A DNA stretch of 39,338 nucleotides from positions 1 to 39,338 of the forward strand of contig JACDAL010000182.1 in NCBI GenBank assembly GCA_013695465.1, read 5' to 3'. The position numbers and the translations under genes are program-made. Below, in pieces: positions 33,080 through 39,338 of the stretch. The DNA comes from Actinomycetota bacterium. GTDB taxonomy: Bacteria > Actinomycetota > CADDZG01 > WHSQ01. The stretch's first letter is position 1; each line of letters starts with the position of its first letter. Below the pieces are notes generated by a model. The model was given only the letters and a program-made list of their open reading frames with translations, was not told where the DNA came from and ran no database searches.

Positions 33080-33700
33080 ATGCTCTTTGCCGTGTGCTTC
33101 TTTGCGCTAGTTGCAACCGTTCCCCTATCCGGAGGGGAGATCGGCAGACTTGTCCGCCACCGCTTCATGCACCCCCTGCTGCTTGTGGCCGCGCTCGGCA
33201 TCCAGACTGCGCTCTTGACCGGCATCCTCGGCCTGCAGGGCGACGGCGCCGCCGCCCACATCGCCTCCTGCACACTCTGCTTCGGTTTCTTGGTGGCGAA
33301 CCGCACACTGCCGGGGCTGTGGGTGGTCGCCTTTGGTGGCGCCGTCAACCTGATTGCCATTGCCGCCAACAGAGGCGTTATGCCTTCAACTCACTCCGCC
33401 AACGCCGCGGCCGGCAAGCTGGCCCAGACCTCGGAGTTCGTCGACTCTGCAGTCGTTGCTCACCCCAAGCTGCTGTTCTTGGGCGACGTCTTCGCCGTCC
33501 CCCAGCCCTTGTTCTTCGCCGACGTTTTTTCAGCCGGAGACGTGTTGATCGTCATCGGAGTCGGAATGCTGTTGCACCAGATCTGCAGACGAGGGATGCG
33601 CTCCTCCGAGGGAACGGTTGCGAACGCTCAGCCGGTCAGCTCGGCGACCGCGGACTCGAACACTTCGGAGTGGACGTCCACGTCTGCAGCCGTGGTCTGA
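33080..33700 (+). CDS. DUF5317 family membrane protein
   Basis: 206 residues, four to five transmembrane segments. It matches the actinobacterial DUF5317 family: an N-terminal membrane helix, 'HPLLLVAALGIQTALL', a polar 'NRTLPGLWVVAFGGAVNLIAIAANRGVMP' region (seen in parts), and 'LLFLGDVFAVPQPL' before a last helix. Function unknown. The C-terminal 30 residues are polar and Ser/Thr-rich. GGGAG lies 9 bases before ATG 33080. Its last 73 bases overlap the convergent aminotransferase gene. Confidence 0.75.
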   Translation: MLFAVCFFALVATVPLSGGEIGRLVRHRFMHPLLLVAALGIQTALLTGILGLQGDGAAAHIASCTLCFGFLVANRTLPGLWVVAFGGAVNLIAIAANRGVMPSTHSANAAAGKLAQTSEFVDSAVVAHPKLLFLGDVFAVPQPLFFADVFSAGDVLIVIGVGMLLHQICRRGMRSSEGTVANAQPVSSATADSNTSEWTSTSAAVV

Positions 33701-34980
33701 GGCGACATCAGCGCCATCATGTGGAACGGCGTTAGCAGGATCCCTCGATTTAGCGAATAGAGATGCATCAGCTCGTCGAGCGCCTCGTCACGAGAGGCCG
33801 CCGCCTCGGAGCCCGTCCGAGGACGCTCCTTGGTGAACAGGTATTCGGTCCTGCACCCGAGCCGGGTGATGTGCCAGTCGAGTCCGCGTGAGTCGATGAC
33901 TTTGGTGACGCCGTCGGCGAAGCGCTCGGCCAAAGAGATCATGTGCTCGAACGCCTCTTCGGTCAGCACGTTTTCGAGAGTGGCCTTCATCGCCGCCAGC
34001 GACAAGGCGTTGCCCGCAAGCGTCCCCCCAATCCCCCCGGCATCTGCATCGATGAGCTCGGAGCGCGCCAGGATGCGTTGCGCGACCTCTTCCGAGAGGC
34101 CATATGCGGCGGCGGGGAGCCCTGCCGCCAAGGGCTTTCCGATCGTCACGACGTCCGGCTCGAGTTCGTTCGCCTTCGTGAAACCGCCGGGGCCCGAGCA
34201 TATCGTGTGAGTTTCATCTATCACCAGGAGTGTTCCGTGGCGCCGGGTCAGCTCCCGCAGGGACTCATGAAAGCCCGGGTCGGGATGGATGATCCCGATG
34301 TTAGTCATGGCGGGCTCGGCCAGGACACAGGCCACGTCTTCGTGAGCGAGCTCGGCCTCGAGCGACTCGACATCGTTGAACTCGCACACCCTGGTCGTGC
34401 GGGAGACATCGACCGGCGGCCCGACGTTGCCGCTGCGCGCCACCACTTCGCCTCCCGAGAGCGTGGCGAAAGACTCGTCCACAGTCCCGTGGTAGCACCA
34501 GTTGAAGACCAGCACCTTGGGCCTTTGAGTGACGTCGCGCGCCAGCCTCAAGACGAAGCGATTGGCGTCGGTAGCGGTCAGCGCGAACTGCCAGTAAGGA
34601 AGGCCGAAGCGGCGCGCCATCTCCTCCCCCACCCAGATCGAATCCTCGGAGGGAAGCATGAGGGTTATGCCGCGGCTCACCCTCTCCGCGATGCCCGCGA
34701 TGGAGGGGGCCGGGGAATGACCCGCCATGGCCCCCGTGTCGCCCAAACAGAAATCGATGTAGTCGTGTCCGTCGACGTCCCGGAAGCGGCTGCCCTGAGC
34801 TTCGTCGACGAAGACCGGGAATCCGCCGACCCAGCGCGTCATCCAGTTCATCGGCACCCCGGCCAACAACGACGAGCGGGCGCGCTCGAAGAGCGTCTTG
34901 GACCTCGGGTGCTCGCGTTCGAACCGAGCCCGCTCTTGGGACAGCAGGCTGTCCACTTTGTTTCTATCGATCTCGGTCAT
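33628..34980 (-). CDS. Class III PLP-dependent aminotransferase
   Basis: 450 residues of the aspartate aminotransferase / glutamate-1-semialdehyde aminomutase-like class III fold. PLP lysine Lys282 in 'DVVTIGKPLAAGLPA', Asp255 in 'LLVIDETHTICSG' for the pyridine nitrogen, and 'FALTATDANRFVLRLAR' in the place of the usual SGTEA phosphate loop. The conserved start 'FPVFVDEAQGSRFRDVDGHDYIDF' is present in parts. Substrate is not evident. AGAGGAG lies just before ATG 34980. It starts 24 bases after the PhoD-like gene ends, so the two may be one unit. Confidence 0.88.
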   Translation of the reverse strand: MTEIDRNKVDSLLSQERARFEREHPRSKTLFERARSSLLAGVPMNWMTRWVGGFPVFVDEAQGSRFRDVDGHDYIDFCLGDTGAMAGHSPAPSIAGIAERVSRGITLMLPSEDSIWVGEEMARRFGLPYWQFALTATDANRFVLRLARDVTQRPKVLVFNWCYHGTVDESFATLSGGEVVARSGNVGPPVDVSRTTRVCEFNDVESLEAELAHEDVACVLAEPAMTNIGIIHPDPGFHESLRELTRRHGTLLVIDETHTICSGPGGFTKANELEPDVVTIGKPLAAGLPAAAYGLSEEVAQRILARSELIDADAGGIGGTLAGNALSLAAMKATLENVLTEEAFEHMISLAERFADGVTKVIDSRGLDWHITRLGCRTEYLFTKERPRTGSEAAASRDEALDELMHLYSLNRGILLTPFHMMALMSPQTTAADVDVHSEVFESAVAELTG

Positions 34981-35004
34981 CGCGCTCCTCTGCTCGAAAT
35001 ACCG

Positions 35005-36957
35005 CTAGAGCTGCAACGTGGCAGTGTGCTCGATCGTCTCCTCGCCCTCCCGACCGAGAAGCCGGTGCTCGATCTCTGTGCCTGAAATCGATACGAGGCC
35101 GATGTTGTTCTCGCCGATCAACACCGAGGAGCTGCGACCGGAGGGCCTGATGTAGTTGCGCTTCTCGGTGAAGTCGGGCTCTTGATCGATGCCCATCGCC
35201 TCGGCGCGGCGGGGCGACAGGAACACCGGAGCATCGGTGGACCACTCGTCGGTGTTGGCGGCGCGGGTCAACGAGCGCCGTTTGACTTCGCCACCGGTCA
35301 TCCTGGGCGGGTGACGCCAGCCGACCCTTTCGTGCTGCTCCCTGACGAGGTGCCCCAGCGCGTAGAGAGCGGACCGGCTTGCAATACCCGAATGCTTGAG
35401 CCCGCTCGAAACGAGTTGTGTGATTCGCAGCTCGCGGCCTTCGATAGAGAACTCGAAACGCAGGTTCAACCCGTAGTGGACGTCTCCCGAGAGGAACACG
35501 CAGCGGGATAGGCCGATGTCCGCAACCAAGCAATCCATCATCTCGATGAAGCCCTTCAGGTTTGACTGCCAGGCCTCGAAGTCGATCTGATAGGGGCCGA
35601 CTTTCTTGACGAGGAACTTCTGCCTGCGCTCCTGCAGCTCGAGCCCGCACACCGGGACCGGAGACACGAATATCACCGGCTCGCCCTCGCTGAGGTTCAA
35701 GGATGTGAGCAGCTGCCTGATGCGAGCGAGCCCGTGGGTGCCCACCAGGTGCGCGGCCCCCTCCGGTCCGTCGAACGAACGTTGCGTGCGCGTATCGAGA
35801 ACCAGGGCGGGGGGTGTGATCGGTGCAAGGAAGCTCCACGAATCGAACGCCAGCACCTCGCCCTCGTAGGCGTCGCCCGAAACGTCCTCTTCGCCCGAAA
35901 CGAACCCGGCCACCGTGGTCTTGAAGGACTCCGAGAACAACGTGGGATCGTTGCCCCATCCTTGAAAGGCCCAGAACGCCGCCAGAGCATTGCTCACTAC
36001 TCGTCGGCCGGTAGGCGATCCGTGCACCGCCGAGCGCCATACCGAAGTGATGTTCCAGTCGTCGGTGGTGTCGTGGTCGTCGAAACACATATAGGTGGCG
36101 AGGTTGGCGAGCACCCTGCGCACCGCCGGTAAGGCGGCACGCGCACGCTCCAAATCCTTGACCTCGCCCTGGTACTTGCGGCGCCTCTTTGCCACTTCGA
36201 GCCTCGAGCCGGCCGATGAGGGCACGGTCTCGGACGCCTCCGGAAACGGGCAGGGCCAGTTGAGCCCGTTCCATGCCATCAGATACATGGCGACGAACTC
36301 GCCGAAGCTCATGAGGTGATTGGTGGGTTTCTCCGAAGTGAACTGAGCTTTCTCGCAGGTAAGAGACTTCCGGCCGTAGAGGGGGATGTCGTCGAGCGAG
36401 GGGACCCCCGGAACCGAGGACGGTTCTCCTGCTCCGATCAGCTCACGAGCAAGGCCCCGGAGGTGCGCAGCCAGGGGGCCGGCGACATCATCGGCGTAAA
36501 TCTGGTCTCCGGTCAGAAAAAGCGCGCCGGGGCGTTGCGTGACATCCAGCGCCCGCCGGCTGAGGATCTCGTCGGCACCCAGAAGGGCATCCTCGCCCTT
36601 TCCGTGCAACAGCCTGCAAGAGCCGTGGAATACCCGCAGCGTCGGCAGGGAGCTCCTGATGTAGAAGGTCGGCAGCGCCAGTGTGCCGTAGGCGATGCGG
36701 CCCGGACCCTCGAGGAGGCCGAGCTCTCGCAGACCGGCGCCGTCGAGCTCGAGGTCGTAGCCCAGGAGCTCATCGAGCGGCAGCCCGCCCTCGGGTGCGG
36801 TGGCCTCGACCAGGTGGACGAACAGCCTTTCGCCGAGCCGGTGACGCTCGGCGGTCGCCGAGGCGACCTCTTCGGTAGCGGACCCCGAGCCGGGATCCAT
36901 CCTATAGACGCGCCCGACCACCTCGACTGGGCGCGAGGTCGCCACCCAGATGCACAC
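35005..36957 (-). CDS. PhoD-like alkaline phosphatase family protein, start unclear
   Basis: At least 650 residues. Metallophosphatase motifs of the PhoD family are visible: 'HGSCR', 'LFLTGDQIYADDVAG', 'CFDDHDTTDDWN' and 'FLSGDVHYGLNL'. They would bind the Fe/Ca centre that cleaves phosphomono- or diesters. No signal peptide is seen. The homology clearly continues upstream of GTG 36957: the frame codes 'LLAGPILRRVHADKV' (about 36958-37002), the normal PhoD N-terminus. Back to the in-frame TAG there is no ATG, GTG or TTG; ATA 37014 (with GAGGGGGG 7 bases before it) or CTG 37008 are candidates. So the real start is either unusual or damaged. Confidence 0.85.
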   Translation of the reverse strand: MCIWVATSRPVEVVGRVYRMDPGSGSATEEVASATAERHRLGERLFVHLVEATAPEGGLPLDELLGYDLELDGAGLRELGLLEGPGRIAYGTLALPTFYIRSSLPTLRVFHGSCRLLHGKGEDALLGADEILSRRALDVTQRPGALFLTGDQIYADDVAGPLAAHLRGLARELIGAGEPSSVPGVPSLDDIPLYGRKSLTCEKAQFTSEKPTNHLMSFGEFVAMYLMAWNGLNWPCPFPEASETVPSSAGSRLEVAKRRRKYQGEVKDLERARAALPAVRRVLANLATYMCFDDHDTTDDWNITSVWRSAVHGSPTGRRVVSNALAAFWAFQGWGNDPTLFSESFKTTVAGFVSGEEDVSGDAYEGEVLAFDSWSFLAPITPPALVLDTRTQRSFDGPEGAAHLVGTHGLARIRQLLTSLNLSEGEPVIFVSPVPVCGLELQERRQKFLVKKVGPYQIDFEAWQSNLKGFIEMMDCLVADIGLSRCVFLSGDVHYGLNLRFEFSIEGRELRITQLVSSGLKHSGIASRSALYALGHLVREQHERVGWRHPPRMTGGEVKRRSLTRAANTDEWSTDAPVFLSPRRAEAMGIDQEPDFTEKRNYIRPSGRSSSVLIGENNIGLVSISGTEIEHRLLGREGEETIEHTATLQL

Positions 36958-37183
36958 CTTGTCCGCGTGGACTCTACGCAGGATCGGACCCGCCAGCAGT
37001 GTTTGCAGCTCTATGGCTTTGCCCCCCTCATCGTCACACCGACCTGTCTATGGATACCAGGATACGGAATGAGCGCAATCCCCGGGCCCCCATCTGGACA
37101 AGCGCCGCTCTCTAATCCAAAATCTGGTTATAGGCGGCGTTTCTCCGCAAGCACCACGGTGGATCAAACAAGGGGGTAGTTGA

Positions 37184-37513
37184 ATGGACGGCAGCCTTAA
37201 GTCCGACAAGGACAACCGCAAGGCGGCTCAAGACGACCACATCGCAGTCCAGATCGGCGACCTCACCGTCGAGCACGACCTGCTCACAGAGGAAGCCCTC
37301 GCCACCCCGATCGGCCGGCTGGCGTTCGACCTCGAGATAGAGAGCGACAACAGGGCGCAGTCCCGTGCCGAGGCAATCGTCGAGCTCATCGTCAAGTCCG
37401 ACCGCGTCTTCCTCGACGGCGCTTGCTGGCGCTGCACCGAGCGTGCGCCCGTGGTCGCCTCCGACCTCGGCCTCTGCCAGGTCTGCCTCGCCGAGCTCAA
37501 GACGGTCGGCTAA
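37184..37513 (+). CDS. Small protein with paired CxxC motifs, function unknown
   Basis: 109 residues, no family recognised. Acidic and hydrophilic N-terminal 75 residues, then CWRC (81-84) and CQVC (98-101), a CxxC-N13-CxxC zinc-ribbon layout. AGGGGG is 7 bases before ATG 37184, so translation is likely. It is followed at 54 bases by the propeller-like gene in the same direction. Confidence 0.75.
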   Translation: MDGSLKSDKDNRKAAQDDHIAVQIGDLTVEHDLLTEEALATPIGRLAFDLEIESDNRAQSRAEAIVELIVKSDRVFLDGACWRCTERAPVVASDLGLCQVCLAELKTVG

Positions 37514-37567
37514 AAGTACCTGTAGCCTTGCTCCGGGAGCGCAGAGGCGCTCGGGAGGGGAGGCGCA

Positions 37568-38443
37568 ATGCGCACCAAGCAGCTCACCGTAAGGCAGGTC
37601 TTCGACGTGCCCCTGCTCGAGATCTCGGGGCTTGGTCAGAGACCGCGCTCGCCCGAGGAAGGGATGCAAGTGCTCGCGGTCGGGGACCAGGACTTCACGG
37701 TCGTCTCGGCGAGCGTCGAGTCGTCCACCTCTCTCTCAGACTTTCGCACCCACCGGCTCCGCGATTTGCTCGGCGGGGATGAGGAGTACGGCAGCCAATG
37801 GGAGGCAGCCGACGGCGACTCCACCGGAAGGATGTTCATCCTCCAGGAGAGCCCCGGTAAGGTGTTCATCCTGAGCCCCGAGCTCGACCAACTACTGCAC
37901 ACCATTGACCTCTCGGTCGAGGGCAGCGACCGGCTCGACTGGGAGAAGTCACCCAATGCCCGGGGGGAGGGCCTGGTGCTGCTGGCCAACGGTCACGTCG
38001 TTGTTGCCAAGGAGAAGGAGCCGCCCCTGCTGATGGAGTTCGGCCCCGAGGGCGACGAAGCCTCGGGAATCGTCTCGGAGCTCCTGCTGCTCGAGCGCCG
38101 CCGCTTCCCCGAGCCGGTCGAGGCTGTTTCGACGCACGTGGTGCTCACCGACTGGGATCTCGACGGCCAGGCCGACGCGCGCATCGACGACATCTCCGAC
38201 GTCGCCGTGGGACCGGACGAGCGTCTCTATCTGCTGAGCGACGAGTCTCGTTGCATCGCCAGAGTCGAGCATCAGCTCCCTGCGGCCCAGAGAAAGTTGA
38301 GCATCACCGCCGTGTGGAAGCTGCCCGAGGAGATCGTGCAGCCGGAGGGCCTCGTGCTCATGGACGACATGACGCCGCTGGTCGCCATCGACCGGCAGGA
38401 GCCGAACCAGAACCTGTTCCTGCTGGACCCGCTCGAGGGTTGA
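37568..38443 (+). CDS. Beta-propeller-like protein, possible SdiA-regulated family
   Basis: 291 residues. Repeating strand patterns such as 'GRMFILQESPGKVFILSP', 'EGLVLLANGHVVVAKEKEP' and 'EGLVLMDDMTPLVAIDRQ' recall the propeller of the SdiA-regulated / phytase-like family, and 'DWDLDGQADARIDDISDVAVGPDERLYLLSD' (in parts) looks like a Ca-binding loop. No signal peptide. Function unknown; the family call is tentative. GGGAGG directly before ATG 37568. Confidence 0.7.
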   Translation: MRTKQLTVRQVFDVPLLEISGLGQRPRSPEEGMQVLAVGDQDFTVVSASVESSTSLSDFRTHRLRDLLGGDEEYGSQWEAADGDSTGRMFILQESPGKVFILSPELDQLLHTIDLSVEGSDRLDWEKSPNARGEGLVLLANGHVVVAKEKEPPLLMEFGPEGDEASGIVSELLLLERRRFPEPVEAVSTHVVLTDWDLDGQADARIDDISDVAVGPDERLYLLSDESRCIARVEHQLPAAQRKLSITAVWKLPEEIVQPEGLVLMDDMTPLVAIDRQEPNQNLFLLDPLEG

Positions 38444-38447
38444 GGGG

Positions 38448-38464
38448 GGCCGGCTCAGCCGGCC
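38448..38464 (+). terminator. Hairpin terminator
   Basis: GGCCGGCTCAGCCGGCC begins 4 bases past the preceding stop; stem GGCCGG / CCGGCC with a 5-base loop. Confidence 0.55.
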
Positions 38465-38559
38465 GGCCCACGTACTCGTTCGCGCTCTGCGGCCTCTCAG
38501 GTACAGAATCGGGACTCAGGAGCGCTCTGAGCGGGTTTGAAATGGGGCCGGACCTCCTG

Positions 38560-39002
38560 AGGTGTGGTGGTTGGGAGTTTCGGAGGGCTGGGGACCGCCC
38601 CGGGTTTAGTGGAAGCTCCTGAGCCTGAGATCTCCATTTGCAATGGGCCGCGATCTGCTCGATGGCGGAGAAATCGGATCTCAACCGGAGACCTCTCGCC
38701 AGTGGGTGCGGCAAGCCGGGCGGGAGAGCGGACGGCGCCCCGGTGCGCACCGACGAGCGCCAGCGCCTGAGCGACCTCGAGTGCGACGTCAAGGAGTTGC
38801 GCCGCACAACGACATCCATTCGTTGGGCTTTCTTCGCGGAGGGCCTCGACCTGCGACCACCGAGATGATCGATTTCCCCCCGAGCACAGGATGCTGGGGA
38901 GTCGAGCCGATTCTTGAGAGCTCTGCCGACCGCAACCCAGCACCTACTCCTGCTCCTCCCGCAGGCGGCCCCGGCGCTGCGAGCCCAACCACCGACGCTT
39001 AG
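38560..39002 (+). pseudogene. Decayed IS3-family transposase (orfA and start of orfB)
   Basis: Pieces of an IS3-type OrfA are spread over two frames. 'AICSMAEKSD' (from about 38648) is followed in another frame by 'SQPETSRQWVRQAG', equivalent to the HTH 'ETLRQWVRQAE' of OrfA. The first frame then resumes with 'VRTDERQRLSDLECDVKELRR', the leucine-zipper segment, and 'AFFAEGLDLRPPR', the OrfA end. The stop overlaps ATG 38865 as ATGA, as in intact IS3 elements, and the next frame reads 'MIDF..CWGVEPI', the OrfB start. Two frameshifts, in-frame deletions and loss of the whole catalytic DDE part make it dead. Terminal inverted repeats were not found. Confidence 0.7.
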
Positions 39003-39091
39003 GAAAACTACATAGAAAAACATTGCCAGATTCTCTTTTGCAAGCCCGTTTGGACCCGAGAGTGTCACAGCTCCCTGTCAAAGTGACTCCC

Positions 39092-39338
39092 ATGGAGTTC
39101 GCGGCGATGGACGAGGCGATCAAACAGATCGAGAAGTCCAACATCGATCTCGAGCCCGAGGTGATGGACGCCCCTGCGGTGCGGGAGCTTCTGTCTCGCT
39201 ATGCAAAGGCCAAGAAGCTGGTGTCCTACGGCGAGACCATGCTGGCGGCCAAGCTCGGCGACGCTGCGGTAGTGGCGCGCACAACCGGATCCTCCCTGGG
39301 CAAGGCCAAGGCCGCGGTCGACACGGGAAACTCCTTGA
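39092..39338 (+). CDS. DUF222 (13E12-type) protein, N-terminal part, runs off the window
   Basis: The first 82 codons of an open frame that continues past the last base. 'EFAAMDEAIKQIEKSNIDLE' and 'VARTTGSSLGKAKAAVDTGNSL' (split: VARTTGSSLGKAK, AVDTGNSL) resemble the N-terminal DUF222 domain of actinobacterial 13E12 repeat proteins, which usually carry a C-terminal HNH nuclease. GTG 39083 and GTG 39062 are also in frame. It directly follows the IS3 relic. Confidence 0.65.
   Translation, partial: MEFAAMDEAIKQIEKSNIDLEPEVMDAPAVRELLSRYAKAKKLVSYGETMLAAKLGDAAVVARTTGSSLGKAKAAVDTGNSL

Noticed and set aside
34964-36274. 436-codon minus-strand frame inside the PhoD-like gene
   Set aside because: Other-frame shadow, Arg/Gly/His-rich, while the PhoD frame carries the catalytic motifs.

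Overview
The window looks like a piece of a high-GC chromosome from an actinomycete-type bacterium (Actinomycetota, probably a deep or uncultured branch). The reasons are the SUF Fe-S system with SufU, a CysA2/SseA-type sulfurtransferase, a UvrD2-like helicase ending in an HRDC domain, DUF2332 and DUF5317 proteins, a DUF222 (13E12-type) protein at the right edge, GTG starts, and several -10 boxes placed 6-7 bases before the start codon as in leaderless actinobacterial genes. This is inference from protein resemblance; no 16S or tRNA gene is present.

Layout. 1-5.2 kb: the tail of an ECF-type sigma factor, an MFS exporter, then a co-directional set of a principal-like sigma factor, a stand-alone Lrp/AsnC ligand-binding domain and ThiI, which meets a MoaD/ThiS-like protein tail to tail. 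5.2-10.8 kb (minus strand): a rhodanese-type sulfurtransferase with an ArsR-like regulator, then the sufD-Rieske-sufC-sufS-sufU operon under a palindromic iron-box-like operator. 10.9-12.8 kb: a DMT permease and a double GNAT protein. 13.2-17.2 kb: a visibly less GC-rich block holding a PAS-PAS-GGDEF-EAL protein convergent with a kaiB-kaiC operon. 17.5-20.1 kb: a sarcosine-oxidase-like flavoprotein and sufB, which is separated from sufD by about 8 kb but carries a similar TTAGG-N4-CCTAA box. 20.1-23 kb: PIG-L deacetylase with PaaI-like thioesterase, and a response regulator with a membrane diguanylate cyclase. 23.1-26.1 kb: a molybdate operon (HTH-Mop regulator, modA, modB, modC). 26.4-38.4 kb: DUF2332, ABC-F, UvrD2-like helicase, PQQ-type sugar dehydrogenase lipoprotein, DUF5317, class III aminotransferase, PhoD-like phosphatase, a small CxxC protein and a beta-propeller-like protein. 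38.5-39.3 kb: a decayed IS3-family transposase and the start of a DUF222 protein.

How the genes fit together. Most of the first 20 kb concerns sulfur and Fe-S handling: SufS supplies persulfide, SufU/SufBCD build clusters, ThiI makes s4U in tRNA, the sulfurtransferase and the MoaD/ThiS-like protein carry sulfur, and the Mo operon brings in the metal for the cofactor that MoaD-type proteins help build. Inserted in the suf region is a block that could couple a Kai-type oscillator or timer to c-di-GMP turnover. Its KaiC keeps both Walker A motifs and both catalytic Glu pairs but has Ala at the position equivalent to Thr432 of the cyanobacterial protein. Three intergenic regions in the right half carry gapless 63-bp copies of a hairpin-forming repeat that I do not recognise.
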